A stretch of 64,000 nucleotides of DNA from Inia geoffrensis (Eukaryota > Chordata > Mammalia > Artiodactyla > Iniidae). The notes beneath the pieces were generated by a model. That model was not told the DNA's origin and ran no database searches. It worked only from the letters and a program-made list of their open reading frames with translations. Location: NCBI GenBank assembly GCA_036417435.1, contig CM070905.1, forward strand, positions 25,335,592 through 25,399,591, in the 5' to 3' direction. A program made the position numbers and the translations under genes. Positions 1-12,055 of the stretch are shown here, piece by piece; position 1 is the stretch's first letter; the number at the start of each line of letters is the position of its first letter.

Positions 1-835
1 TCCTGTAATTTATATCTAGCCTCATAGCATTGTGGTTGGAAGAGATACTTGATACGATTTCAATTTTCTTAAATTTACCAAGGCTTGATTTGTGACCCAA
101 GGTATGATCTATCCTGGGAATGTTCCATGAGCACTTGAGAAGAAAGTGTATTCTGGTGTTTTTGGATGGAATGTCCTATAACTATCAATTAAATCCATCT
201 TCTTTAATGTATCATTTAAATCTTGTGTTTCCTTATTTATTTTCATTTTGGATGATCTGTCAAATGGTGAAAGTGGGGTGTTAAAGTCCCCTACTTTTAT
301 TGTGTTACTGTCAATTTCCCCTTTTATGGCTGTTAGCATTTGCCTTAGGTATTGAATTGCTCCCATGTTGGGTGCATAAATATTTACAATCATTATTACT
401 TCTTCTTGGATTGATCTCTTGATCATTATGTAGTGTCCTTCTCTGCCTCTTGTAATTATCTTTATTTTAAAGTCTATTTTTTCTAATATGAAAATTGCTA
501 CTCCAGCTTTCTTTTGATTTCCATTTGCATGCAATATCTTTGTCCATCCCCTCACTTTCAGTCTGTATGTGTCCCTAGGTCGAAGTGGGTCTGTTGTACA
601 CAACATATATACGGGTCCTGTTTTCGTATTCAATCAGCCAGTCTATGTCTTTTGGTTGGAGCATTTAATCCATTTGCCTTTAAGGTAATTATCAATATGT
701 ATGTTCCTATTACCATCTTCTTAACTGTTTTGGGTTTGTTATTGTAGGTCTTTTCCTTCTCCTGTGTCTCCTGCCTAGAGAAGTTCCTTTAACATTTGTT
801 GTAAAGCTGGTTCAGTCGTGCTCATTCAATGTGAA
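1..835 (-). mobile_element. L1 LINE fragment: end of ORF1, spacer and 5' part of ORF2
   Basis: Read on the minus strand from 835 to 1, this holds the last codons of L1 ORF1, the short inter-ORF spacer, the ORF2 start (ATG at 716-714) and the endonuclease region. The same stretch of L1 is present on the plus strand at about 18060-18890, and the two copies match closely throughout. The left boundary is the window edge, so the element probably continues outside. Similarity stops near 835, suggesting a 5' truncation there. I saw no TSD because the other end is missing. Confidence 0.9.
109..716 (-). pseudogene. L1 ORF2 endonuclease-domain remnant
   Basis: This is the N-terminal apurinic/apyrimidinic-like endonuclease domain of L1 ORF2, which nicks genomic target DNA to prime reverse transcription. 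From the ATG at 716-714 the frame runs about 27 codons and then meets a TGA in the run corresponding to the start of the domain. Reading resumes as an open stretch from 633 to 109. The GDFNT motif of this endonuclease family, with its catalytic Asp and Asn, is present. The segment that usually carries the first catalytic Glu is altered: TDP stands where a Glu-Thr-His is expected. It is a dead copy with no reverse transcriptase attached inside the window. Confidence 0.85.
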
Positions 836-2908
836 CTTTGTAAGATGCCATTTTTTGTTACTGACATGAAAATATATGTTTGTTCTTTAATTTATTAGAC
901 ATTAGGATTTTTATCTAATAAAAATCTGCTTTTATCTGTGCATCAAATACTCTTTATATATGATGTATTATTCTTTTAATATATTACTAGGTCTAATTTT
1001 ATTTAATTTTTAGTATTTTATTGAGGAATTTTTGCATTTATATTTATAAATGAGATTTAGTTGTAGGACTTTTTAAAATAAATCTTTTTCCTAGCAAGTC
1101 CTTTTTTTAAATAGGAAGAAACACTGCTCAATTCCAAAAGTATAGCCTGACATCATAATATATTATATATTATATTATATATTATGATGTCAATTTCATG
1201 TGTATTATATGTGAAGAAAATACTTTTACAAAGCAAAAGCAAGAAAAATCTGTAGTCCATTGATCTTTTCTCCCATTAGGACAATTCAGTCAGTGTTAGA
1301 AATATTCTTTAATAATTCTAATGTTTTTATTTTACTTTGCTCTTTATAAGTTAATTAGTGAAGGAGGAAAAAAAAAGGACAATCACTAAGATAATTTAAC
1401 CATAACTGATTTTGACTGAGTATGCCTTTAAAATAAACTGGATTATTCTTCACCCTTTATTCTTAAGAAAAATTTTATTTTCCATTTCTTGAGATTTTGG
1501 TTTAGAAGACAGTGATTCAATGGAAACTAGAAAGCTCCTATGTGAAAAGGCATAATTCCTCATTTAAAAAAAATTTAAGGGTGATAAAGCAAAAAGAAAG
1601 TACTTTCCTCATACAACTAGTTTTCATGTGTAGATGTGCTATAATATATTTGACCAGGCTTTCAACTAGGCGGAAATTACTAACTCAAATCAACTGCATA
1701 AAGTAGGATGAGTCAATTTTTAAAATATATTTCATAAAGCTCTCTATATGCTATATTAATACTTTTTATGAAACAGAAGAAAAATATGTTTTCTTCTTTC
1801 ATGATTCATCACTGTAACTACCTAGAGAGAATGACTTCACTAATATATCTCCCTTTAAGTTAGGGTATGGGTAGATTTTCCTACTAACTCTCAAAGTGAT
1901 ACTTATGCAGGATGTAAAGTTTAGGAGAATAAAAATAATTTGTTCACTGGAGTCTTTGAATTTTTCTTAGATAACTTAGAGATAGTTGCTATTGCTCTGA
2001 ATAGATACAGAAGACTTAATTACATAATTTCTTAGATTTCTTAATGGGTCTTTTAGTTTTTACAACAACAGATATTCTTTTACACCTGGTCTTTTATCAT
2101 CCTTAATAACCTGCCGGCAGTTTTTCAGTTACATTTTAAATTAGTTTATTTAAAATTATATTAAACATCTAATGTGGTGAAAAAACATATGATGATATTT
2201 TTTCTGGCTACAGACTAAATTTGGTTAATGACTGTATAAAAGGAATAACTGCTGACACATTAAACTAATTAGGGTTTTGGTAGTACTTTTATTCTGAGGG
2301 ATTGTCATTATGGTAGCTTCCTAGACTTTATACCCCATGGCAATTCTTCTCATATCAAATAAAGTTAGTTCCCAAATAGGAAATGTATATTATGTCTTAT
2401 TTAGAGGAAGCTTTTATAGCGCTGAAGTATAAAAACCTCATTTAAAACAACAAAACCAAAAAATTCCGTTCTTGACGTACAAACGATGTACCTAATTGAT
2501 TACTTTACCTAGAGTTATTTTCTGGTTTTAGGTATTTATTAGAGAAAATGAGAAAATAATATATTCTCATTGTCTCTGGGAAAGTATTTGCATTCATAAT
2601 TTACATGAACATATATGCATTTATCACAATGCCATGATTATCATAACGATGGTACACATCCTAGTGAAATACGCAAATCTAAATTTGAGTGTTTCTGCTG
2701 ACTTATTACTGGTATGAAATTGTGGAATATGAGAGTATATTAAATGAAGAAATTTTAAGTAGAAGTTTTGGGATGCCTAGAAATAGTCCGTATTGATAAT
2801 AAAATGTCAGAGAGTGCCTAAGTTCAAATGAGAAATTTCTGGAATGGATTTTGTTTCTCTCCTGTTTATGCCATTGGGAATATCCAGACAATGTTCTTTC
2901 AATTTCTT
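836..2908. other. AT-rich intergenic DNA, no gene seen
   Basis: No coding frame, RNA gene or recognisable repeat could be supported here, apart from the palindrome at 1149-1191. The sequence is AT-rich with many short homopolymer runs. Confidence 0.6.
1149..1191. repeat. AT-rich near-perfect palindrome, 43 bp
   Basis: The stretch opens with GACATCATAATATA and closes with its reverse complement, TATATTATGATGTC, separated by a short TA-rich middle. Only one or two central positions break the symmetry. It would form a cruciform or snap-back hairpin. Confidence 0.85.
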
Positions 2909-3108
2909 TTTTTTTTTTTTTTTTGAGATTTTTTGATGTGGACCATTTTTAAAGTCTTTATTGAGTTTCTTACAATCTTGCTTCTGTTTCATGTTTTGGT
3001 TTTTTGGCCCCAAAGCACGTGGGATCTTAACTCCCCAACCAGGGATCAAACCTGCAACCCCTGCATTGGAAGGTGAAGTCTCAACCACTGGACCACCAGG
3101 AAAGTCCC
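2909..3108 (-). mobile_element. CHR-2-like tRNA-derived SINE
   Basis: On the minus strand the element begins with the tRNA-related head (GACTTTCCTGGTGGTCCAGTG) and ends in a long A tail, seen as a T run at 2909-2924. The flanks TCAATTTCTT (2899-2908) and TCAGTTTCTT (3109-3118) form a TSD with one mismatch. The pol III B box has decayed (TTTGATCC in place of TTCGATCC), consistent with an older insertion than the CHR-1-like copies further right. Confidence 0.85.
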
Positions 3109-3118
3109 TCAGTTTCTT

Positions 3119-3887
3119 CTTATAACAAGTATAGAAAATTAAGGGTTAAAGAAGTATTGTAAAGGGAAAGGTAGCTGGTGGAAATAGAAGTCAGGGAACC
3201 CATAAAGTCATTCTTCAAACTTCTGAGATGATTCAAACCACAGGGTAAATATTTAGGTCAAGTTTAGGTCTATACTTAACCTAGTTACACAGCAAGTTCT
3301 CAGGATATCCAGTGGTTCTTTCACATCTTGCTGATAATGGCCAAGGTATCAGACTAATCAAATGTGACCTCAGTGTAATTAATCAATCCATATTAAGCCT
3401 TACCATCAGTACCTCAGGAGAGCACACAGTTAAAGAATGATCACATCATTTTTACCCTCACAAATTTCTTTCCAATTAACAAAGTTTAGTTTAATATAAA
3501 AAATTAATCTAAAACCTCCTTTATTTGAGGTCCCTTTAAACAAATAATTGTATTTGAAAAATATTTATTCTTAAAATAATAGTTATAATTTAATTAAATT
3601 CATTACTTTTAGCCACGTTCATTACTAAAATATTGTGGTGTTTATCAAATGATTATATACAAGAGGAGAGACATTGTACATCATTATCAAAAGGTGAATT
3701 TGATAACTAAATTAACTACGTAGCTACTACCCCCAAATGTGCATAGTTAACAGATAACCTAATCCCTTTTATGCTCTGTACATAAAATACCTCTGTTTCC
3801 TTAATTTTCTAATTTAATTAATAACCTGAACATTATACTGCTTTTGTTACTTTAGAATAGTATCTTTCTCCATATCGAGCTTCATAT
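3119..3887. other. Intergenic, no gene seen
   Basis: AT-rich unique sequence. I recognise no gene and no repeat in it. Confidence 0.5.
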
Positions 3888-4640
3888 TTAAGCAGGAACC
3901 AACCATCATACTATTTCTTCCATTTTCTCTTCTCTTTTAAAACTTTTGTGGTAACTTTGTATCCTGTCTCCCTCTTGCATGGATACACAGGTTAATGTCC
4001 CTTACCTACTCCAAATTTCATGCTCAAAAGTTTTCAACAGGGCTTCCCTGGTGGTGCAGTGGTTGAGAGTCCGCCTGCCGATGCAGCGGACACGGGTTCG
4101 TGCCCCGGTCCGGGAGGATCCCACATGCCGTGGAGCGGCTCGGCCCGTGAGCCATGGCCACTGAGCCTGCGCGTCCGGAGCCTGTGCTCTGCAACGGGAG
4201 AGGCCACAACAGTGAGAGGCCCGCGTACCAAAAAAAAAAAAAGTTTTCAACAATTCTGCATTATTTACGAAAAGATTCATAAATTTCCTGGACTCACATC
4301 CAGAATCCTTCATGATCTACCCAAATTCACTTCCAGATTTACTTTCCAATAACTCTAAAGCGACTCTTGTATTTCCAGTCCAACTGTATATTTACTGTTG
4401 CACAAATTGACCTTATAACTTCCCATATCTTGGATCTTTGCTTAGGCATTTTCCAACTTCAAAAGTGCTCTTATTTTGTATTCTGTATCCATGTAAGCCT
4501 TAAGTTTTTTTCAAATCTCTGCCCAAGCTATATAGCCTTCATTATTTTTTCTGCTTCTAAATCAGTGCTTGCCAATACCATTTCTTTGACACATATATGG
4601 TTTATGTGTGGATCTATTTCTAATCTTCTCAACTAATTCC
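3888..4640 (+). mobile_element. L2 LINE remnant split by a SINE
   Basis: The text on both sides of the SINE at 4040-4238 follows the 3' ORF region of L2, with the familiar order of pyrimidine-rich blocks around TTTGCTTAGGCATTTTCCAA and CCAAGCTATATAGCCTTCA. The copy is diverged and carries no open frame. Boundaries are approximate. Confidence 0.5.
4040..4238 (+). mobile_element. CHR-1-like tRNA-derived SINE
   Basis: This cetacean SINE starts GGGCTTCCCTGGTGG and contains a pol III A box (TGGTGCAGTGG) and a B box (GGTTCGTGCCC). It ends in an A run. A perfect 14-bp TSD, AAAAGTTTTCAACA, flanks it at 4026-4039 and 4239-4252. It inserted into the L2 remnant. Open frames crossing it on both strands come only from the GC-rich SINE body. 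Confidence 0.97.
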
Positions 4641-5964
4641 ATAAGCCTTAGTTCATGATCTGAACTGAATAGAAGAGACTCAAACATTTCTCTTACATTA
4701 TTGCTTCCTTATTTGTAAGTCTTTTTACTTTTGATTCAGCTCTCATTTGATCTAGCTATTCTGTTTTGTTTTTCCTACTGAACTTTCTCAGTAAAAAGAT
4801 TGTCTTTCTAAACTCATATATTTGAGACTATTTCTCTTCCCTTAGCTTAGTTGGGTATAAACCCTTGAGTCTCGGACTTCTACTCCAGAACATTTATATT
4901 TGTTACATTGTCTCCTGACATTTAATGTAGTGGAAATATCTTAGAACAACCTGATTGTCTTAACCTTAGCTCTCTAGAAGGTCTTGTGTTTTGCCTCAAA
5001 GCTTGAGAGACTTTTACTTCCTTATCCTTGTAATTCCAAAAATAATGGCCAGAGCACGTTTAGGTGTGAGTTGTTAGGGGTCCAGTGGGATTTCAGGGCC
5101 TGAATTCTTCTCTCTGAGATCTTGGATGAGGAAAAATCACAAAAGAAACAAGGTCATCACATGAAAACTGATGCATCACTTTCTTTGGGGCTAGTCCAGC
5201 ACTCAGTGTCCCCCAAATGTGGAATTTCTAAACTGGAATGCACAACTTATTGTATGGGGCTTAGTGAAGTTACCTTCTTACTTGGGTCCACATATCCAGC
5301 CAGCCCAAAGCGCCAGGCTCCAGGAGTCCCCTACCACATGGCTGTGGGAAATGAGCACTTGGGCAGGCTTCTTCACTTTTAAGGCACAGGAACCCCTTTG
5401 TCCCATTAGTAGAAGAAAGTCTTGGGTTCCCTCCATACAGATGAGTGCCTGCCTTTTTGTGGAGAGCTATGAAGTGGATGAAGAAAATGGAAATGACCCT
5501 TTGCATGCTTAGGTCCCCTCCCCCCTTTTATTTAATATTGAACCTCTTCTTGCATTGGTCATTATTACATTCCTAAAGAGAACCTTGGATTTCTTCCTTA
5601 GGAACTCCTAAAATTCTTAGCTTTGATTTTCGTTCTTTGTCCTCCATATTCATCATATTCATTCCAGTCACTTTCACCTCCTTGTCTCTTTTCTTTATAT
5701 TCTGGAATAGCTTCTCAAGTCTGCTTTGATATTCTTAACAGGATTTTTCTTCATGTCGTTTCAGGCGCTTACTATCCTCTAATTTGAATTATAATAGAAC
5801 GGCCACATATATATTTTTATGGTTCTTTATTTATCTCATCTCCCTTTTCTCTCATACTGTTGTCCTTTTATTCATCTTTAAAAATTCATTCCACAAAGTA
5901 TTCATTAAACATGCATCTTTTACCAGGCATCATTCTAGATACCAAGATACAACAATGAATAATA
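4641..5964. other. Intergenic, no gene seen
   Basis: There are two overlapping frames near 5122-5512 with no recognisable domain, which I treat as chance. At about 5870-5960 there is a decayed copy of an old mammalian repeat, with a 'catt-ccacaaagtattcatt' type opening followed by a CAGGCA block. I cannot name it. Confidence 0.45.
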
Positions 5965-6605
5965 CAATTAATACTTGCTGAATGCTTACTCTGTTCCAGG
6001 TGCTGTTTTAAATATTTGCTTATATCCACTCATTTAACCTACCCAATTACCCTATCATGTACATTTCATAGGTTGGGTTCCCTCAGAGGCAAACCCTTAG
6101 GCTAGCATTTGAGTGGGACTAATTTAGTTGGAAAGGCATCTCGGGAAGGACTGGTAAGGGAGTGGAGAACTGAGACAGGGAAGGAAAAGAGGAGAAGAAA
6201 GTCTTTAGCAGGTGTATGGGCTGTGGTTGCAGAACTCTGGCGTAGAGCTGGCTTCTGTTGTTCCACCAAACAGGTGAGGAAGCTGAGATATTGATCTTCA
6301 GACTTCGATTCATCATAGTGTGGAGGCCTTTTTAACCCCTTGGCACTTCTGGCCTGCCCCACATGTAGACCGGGCATCCTCTCTGGGCCAGAGGGTGCTT
6401 TTTGGCTGAAGACTGTAGGTGCTGCAATGGGAGGCCATCTGAGGGCACAAGAATCCTAAGTGTTGAGGGAGTGAAGCACTAATACCATTGGCTACAGTTA
6501 GTACCAAATGAGAAAGATGAAGCAAAGAGCGGGTAAGTCCCACAGCCAGGAAGTGGTAGCTCTGGGACTTGAACCCAGGCCCTTAATCACTAGGATAGAC
6601 TGCCC
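5965..6605 (-). repeat. MIR SINE, split into pieces
   Basis: Three pieces read in order as the reverse complement of MIR: 5965-6072 (TACTCTGTTCCAGGTGCTG... to TACATTTCATAG), a short core piece near 6269-6290 (CAGGTGAGGAAGCTGAGA) and 6510-6605 (CACAGCCAGGAAGTGG to the GAACCCAGGCCC block). The intervening 6073-6268 and 6298-6509 are insertions or unrelated DNA of unknown family. Confidence 0.5.
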
Positions 6606-6934
6606 TTGTGCTCAAGTGCTGCAAAGACCACCTACTTTAAAGCAGGGTAAGGTAATGAAGAGTAAAGGAAGTTGCCGTTTCACAGGAAAAGCCTTTCTGA
6701 AGAGGACACCTGTGGAAAGAAACCTGAATGAGGTGAGGAGGAAGTGAGCATAGGGATAAGCTTAGGAAAGAACCTTCCAGCTTGGAAAGTGTCTGGAGTG
6801 TTTAAGGTACAGGAAGGAGACCAGGGCGGCTGGAACAGGGTGAGTGCAGGGAAGAATGACACGCATCCAAGGGCCATATCATGTAGAGCCCAGAAGCCCA
6901 CGTATGACATCCTGTGCTTTCGGCTCCTGTATCA
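6606..6934. other. Intergenic, no gene seen
   Basis: Moderately GC-rich unique sequence with no supportable gene. Confidence 0.4.
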
Positions 6935-7201
6935 TTAATGCTGTTCCTTCTTGTCTCCTGTTGAGTCTATCAGTTTTCTAAGATGTTCATCAAGTTCCTC
7001 TACTGAAAGGTTTTCAAAAGTCTTTTCCTGTGACTTTTCAGAATCAGGTTCTTTATCCTTGTGGATTTGGAGTGTTCTCCAATGGCACCATGTATTTTTA
7101 TCTACTTGTTTGTGCATTTGTGTAACAGGGGCAACCTCGCCAGAGCCAGTGTGGGTGTGTTGCTTCTGTGTGATTCTTTCTCTACTCCTTTGCTTTGTCT
7201 T
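6935..7201 (-). other. Unidentified 88-residue open frame, possible exon or retrocopy fragment
   Basis: On the minus strand an open frame runs from just after a TGA at 7204-7202 to a TAA at 6937-6935, with an ATG at 7117. The C-terminal half is strongly charged and helix-like (SVEELDEHLRKLIDSTGDKK), which is unlike the low-complexity peptides of chance frames nearby. I do not recognise the protein. No start context, splice sites or poly(A) signal settle what it is. It could be a fragment of a processed pseudogene, a terminal exon or chance. Confidence 0.2.
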
Positions 7202-10018
7202 TCACAGACGGAGAAGACAGTGCAGGAATGCACAAAGCTCCAAGCCCAAGCCCTGTCCTAGTAGCAAGGAGGCTTTCCTTTTCTGTAACGTTACTGCTCT
7301 GCACTGGGATCTTCTACTCCCACTGTGAGCCAGCCAGTTGTGGTGCATGTTTCTTCCAGAAGTAAAGGGAAATTAGTGGCAAACAGCATCCTGAGCAGTA
7401 CTGCAGGCAAGGGCACAGACCAGGAGTTCTCTGGCAGGGTCTTGGATTTGTGAAGAAGATCCCTGATGGCGGGGGTGGGGTGGGGTACAGGGCAGTAGTG
7501 GCAGATTTAGATTGTTCTTCTTGCTTCAAAAAGCAGTGGCTGTGCAATAGACAGCTTCTCAACAATTATTGTCTTCCTGGCGTTTCCTAAAATGATACTC
7601 ACATGCACAACCCGCTTTTCTGTGTGTCTGCAGGGGTTCACGCAATTTCTAATGTGCTAGAGGTGACTTCACCCTTTCTTTCCAAATTTGTGAATTGCGT
7701 CAGAATGCAAGCACTAATGTAATTTAGGTGTAATTGTGTTCAAGTGCCTATAAAATAGTATTGGTAAGAAACGACTTTCTATACACCTCACAGCTGGTCT
7801 CAACGCCCAGCTACTCAGTTTCAGGCGGTCAAAAATCTATCATGTCTTAAAGGTTATGGAGTCTAGGAACGCAAACATCAGAGGGAGGACCTTTGGTTCA
7901 TTGGCATAATTTCAGGTGAGTAGGCAGTCTCTCTCCTGGGCACCCCACTGGGAATACTGTTAAATCCACTTTAAGCCATTTAAAAATTTGCTTCAGATCC
8001 TGGAATTAGCCTTATTGTTAGTACTTTCTTTAGATGATATATTTGCTTTTCACTTTTTCTTAGTGTTCGTAGTTATTTTCGTGGGAAATTAGAAAAGTGT
8101 ATATGAGAGACATCTACCTAGATGACAGTTTATTTCAGAGTTTTGTACCAATTTAATAAAGTTTTATTTTTCATTTAAATTGCTTTAGATTCAAAAACTA
8201 TATTTAAACACCTATATTATTCTGAGGCAATAAAATTCTGAATCAGATATTGTTTCTGTATTTATATAGCTCTCATATATTAATTTCTGAATAGTAACGG
8301 TTAGAGTTCTTTTAAAAGTATGTTCTTAATGTACCCTCATACCTCATACTCCAACCCACAGAATCTTATAGATTATTTTAAATACTATCTTATTGAACTT
8401 ATGTATTGATACTCATTAACATTTAATTTTATATATGTCATTGTGTATTTAACTATTTAAATATTTTACTTGAATACTTTTAGGTACTAGCTAAAATTAC
8501 TTGATTTTTGTGATTCAATAATTATATATGTATGTATATATTTCTATAGTTATACTATTAAATAAAATATTTAACATATAAATATATATACATGTTTACT
8601 AATAGTATAAATAGTATTTAAAATACTATTTGATAGATTTTATATTTTTCAGTTATTGGAACATAATTAATAAAATACTGTGAAATGTTTTGGGGAAATC
8701 TTATTTTGTTAAAGAAGAAAAATGAGGTATGGAGAATATACAAATTTATATTTTTAAATGCCTGACAATATTTTTAATGAGCATTTTTTTAAGTGCTTGA
8801 CAGTACTTTTTAAGCCTGGTTTTGAGCCAGAGGGAGAATAAGTGACAGAAAAAACTGGTCCTGTGGGGATATGGGTTCACCCTTCATGGGAAAAGGCTTG
8901 CAACTCAAAGAGTGGTGGTGGCCACAACAGGGAACTATTCATCTACACAGACACAGAGATGTGACAGACAAGTACATTTAAATATCCAACATGGTAATTG
9001 GATGAGTCTGCCTCCTCAGCTTAAATTCTGAACTTCTAGGTCGTTCCCTGTCTCTGTTCAGAAACCAGTGAACCTTCTGCCTCAGCCAGTGCATTAAACA
9101 AGGAGTGGGCCATACTGAGTTCTTCTGTATTCCCCCTTCTCTTAGCCACATTATTAAGCAACTTAGGGATTGCGGACCCTTAACAGGGGTGGGGTAAGGC
9201 TTGGAAGGGACAGACAGGGCCTCCTGCTGCTGTTCCTGAGGTCCTGAGCATCACCGTCAGGAGCCTACTGCATGTACTTTGCACCCCAAGTTTTAAAGAG
9301 AGATGCCCTGGATTGAAATATGCATGGGTCCTGTGTATTTATGCATGTGATAATTGACAATCTAAATTAAAGGTGGCACAGACAGCAGATCCCTGTCTTT
9401 GATTACTGAGTATAATGAGATTACTCTTAGAGAGGCCAACTTTGTTGAAGATGTAAATCTGGGGGTTTGTGACTCGCTTCAATCTGCCTGGCTGTTGATA
9501 ACTTGTAGACTGTGCTTTGATGCTTTTAGAAAATCTCCAGTTGTCATGAGCGAACATCTGCTCTTCCTTTACAATTCTTTTTCACAGCTTGTACCTCATC
9601 TGTGAGAACCCACAGACTATAGGCTGATATGAGGTACTGTTTCTAGCTACATGTAAGAATGTACATCAGTTTAAGTAACTTTGGGTATCTTTTTATTTCA
9701 TTCCCTTTTCTTCCCCAAGCCTCATTATATGCTGACATTGATTTTTCACTTCTTTTTAAAGTGCTGCTTAAAATTTTGAAGATGGTTACAGGAGACTTGT
9801 ATGAAAACAACCAAAATCCCCAATCATTTTTTTTCTAAAATAGATGCTTATTATGCATGTGTGCATATTTCCAGCTTCCCCTTTTCAGGCACATATTTTA
9901 AAATGTGCTTTAAGCAAACGTGTCTTTAAGTTATACACATTTACATTCAAAAAGGAGGCAAAATAAATGAATCATCATGAAGCATCCCTGAGATACACAT
10001 ATTTGTTACAATAACCAA
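7202..10018. other. Intergenic, partly very AT-rich
   Basis: No gene could be supported. The part from 8150 to 8700 is extremely AT-rich and contains small inverted repeats, such as AAATAGTATTT facing AAATACTATTT near 8607-8629. The part from 8800 to 9320 is more balanced in composition and may be an old repeat, but I cannot name it. Confidence 0.45.
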
Positions 10019-10020
10019 TT

Positions 10021-10920
10021 GTTGTAATAAGCAACACCAGAATCTCAGTGGGTTAACATGATAAAGATTGATTTATTTTTCTTATTTGTCATCAATTTTA
10101 TACACATCAGTGTATACGTTGTCAATCCCAATCGCCCAATTCATCACACCACCATCCCCACCCCCCTACAGCTTTCCCCCCTTGGTGTCCATACGTTTGT
10201 TCTCTACATCTGTGTCTCAACTTCTGCCCTGCAAACTGGTTCATCTGTACCATTTTTCTAGGTTCCACATACATGTGTTAATATACGATATTTGTTTTTC
10301 TCTTTCTGACTTACTTCACTCTGTATGACAGTCTCTAGATCCACCCACGTCCCAACAAATGACCCAATTTCGTTTCTTTTTATGGCTGAGTAATATTCCA
10401 TTGTATATATGTACCACGAGTTCTTTATCCATTTGTCTGTCGATGGGCATTTAGGTTGCTTTCATGACCTGGCTATTGTAAATAGTGCTGCAATGAACAT
10501 TGGGGTGCATGTGTCTTTTTGAATTATGGCTTTCTCTGGGTATATGAAAGGTTGATTTCTTTATCGATGCTATGGTCCAGTACAGGTTAGTGAGGCTGAG
10601 GGAGGGCACTCTGCTCCATGCATTCATTTAAGGACTCAGATTCCTTTCACACAGTGATTTTGCCATCCCCTAGGGCCTCACGGTTCCCTTCTGGATCTTT
10701 GTACCTGTCTAATCAATAAGGGAAGAGAGAAAGCATGGCAGATCCGGCAGGAGGTCTTTCAGAGGCAAGCCTGGAAGGATCTTGCAACACTTCTGTGCAA
10801 ATTTCATTGACCAGAACTGTGGTCATGGCCACACCTCACTGCAAGGGATGCTGGGAAATGTCGTTGCCCACCCAGGAGGAAAGAGATACTGTCTGGGGAA
10901 CAACAAGCTAGTCTGATTTG
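10021..10920. repeat. Old mammalian interspersed repeat, interrupted by an L1
   Basis: The flanks 10021-10062 and 10563-10920 read as one older element: a stretch with GTGAGGCTGAGGGAGGGCAC, then CTCTGCTCCATGCATTCATT, then GGCCACACCTCACTGCAAGG and CTGGGAAATG. This order of motifs is familiar from a widespread mammalian medium-reiteration family whose name I cannot assign with confidence. The L1 at 10079-10546 lies inside it. Confidence 0.4.
10079..10546 (-). mobile_element. 5'-truncated L1, 3' end only
   Basis: On the minus strand this is the end of L1 ORF2 and its 3' UTR. It matches the 3' parts of the L1s ending at 22375 and 30110, including the complement of CATAAAAAGAAA and AATATTCCATTGTATATATG. 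It is flanked by AAAGATTGATTTATTT (10063-10078) and AAAGGTTGATTTCTTT (10547-10562), a 16-bp TSD with two mismatches. No functional ORF remains. Confidence 0.88.
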
Positions 10921-11779
10921 TCTCATTAAAGAGAACTCACTCTAGTGGCTGAGTTGGATCCCTTCCTCTAACCTGAGAGTAGGTCTAGTGAATGAAGAGT
11001 AGCTCCTAGCAGAGTAAACGTAAGAACACATTCACAGAATCCCCTCCCACACACACCTGTTCAAACCTGTATACCCTCCTTGTAAATGTGAATTCCTGGA
11101 GGCCAGAGGTAGTCTCTTATCTATAGGCCCTTCCTTTAGTAAAATTAACTGTTTTGGTTTTTATTTTTCTTTCTTGTTATCATTCCTGATCACTAGTGTT
11201 TTTTACCCTGACCCCAGTTTCTTCAGTGCTCTCACTTTTCACCCACTTCCCAGAACTTTGGTAGATGTTAGGAGAAAAACAATTTGATTAGATGATTCGC
11301 ACTGAGATATAGTTAATTGTAAAATTCTCTTTAACTCCCAAATGTAAAATCCGCCTGACATTCTCATTCTTACTCCTTATTCAGATATGTTATAGTGTCC
11401 CCTAGACCACTGTTTTCAGCGTAACTGTACTTGAAGTGGCCCACACCTGTGAGTCCAAAGTTGCCCAAGTGTTGCTGTTAATACAAACACTGGTTCCCTT
11501 CATCTCTTTGACCTGTTGTTATCCTCTTGTTAAAATGAGGCTCTTTTGGTTTCCCTCTGAGCATTAATAACTGCAAATTCTTGGGCCATTTTTCTGATTT
11601 GGTGGCATTCTGACTTCTAGTATCTGTGGGGCTCTTTATTGCTTGGCTTATTCTTTAACCCAGATTGGTTCTTGAAAATCCATTTCCCACCCCTGGTCTA
11701 TTCTGGTGGCTTCCAGTCCCAGAGGTGGGGTAACTTTTCAACTGAAGACAGTAGTTAACAACAAAAGGGAGTCATCAAT
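10921..11779. other. Intergenic, no gene seen
   Basis: Unique sequence with no supportable gene or repeat assignment. Confidence 0.45.
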
Positions 11780-11795
11780 TGATAGAAATTTAAAT

Positions 11796-12037
11796 ATTTA
11801 TTAATGATTTATTTTCTTTATTTTTTGGCTGTGTCATGTCTTCGTTAAGGACGTGGCTTCCCTCTAGCTGCAGTGCGTAGGCTTCTCTCTAGTTGAGGCG
11901 CACGAGCTCGGTAGTTGTGGCATGTGGGCTTAGTTGCCCCATGGCATGTGGGATCTCAGTTCCCTGACCAGGGATCGAACCTATGTCCCCTGCATTGGAA
12001 GGTAGATTCTTTACCACTGGACCACCAGGGAAGTTCC
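11796..12037 (-). mobile_element. CHR-2-like tRNA-derived SINE
   Basis: On the minus strand the head reads AACTTCCCTGGTGGTCCAGTG, with an intact pol III B box (GGTTCGATCCC), and the body ends in AGCCAAAAAATAAAG. The flanks TGATAGAAATTTAAAT (11780-11795) and TGATAGAATTTTTTAAAT (12038-12055) form a decayed TSD. Confidence 0.9.
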
Positions 12038-12055
12038 TGATAGAATTTTTTAAAT

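Noticed and set aside
4002..4352. Overlapping open frames on both strands, 60-110 codons
   Set aside because: All cross the CHR SINE at 4040-4238. The same peptides recur at every SINE copy (35919, 46222, 47602, 49416, 52074), so they are repeat sequence and not genes.
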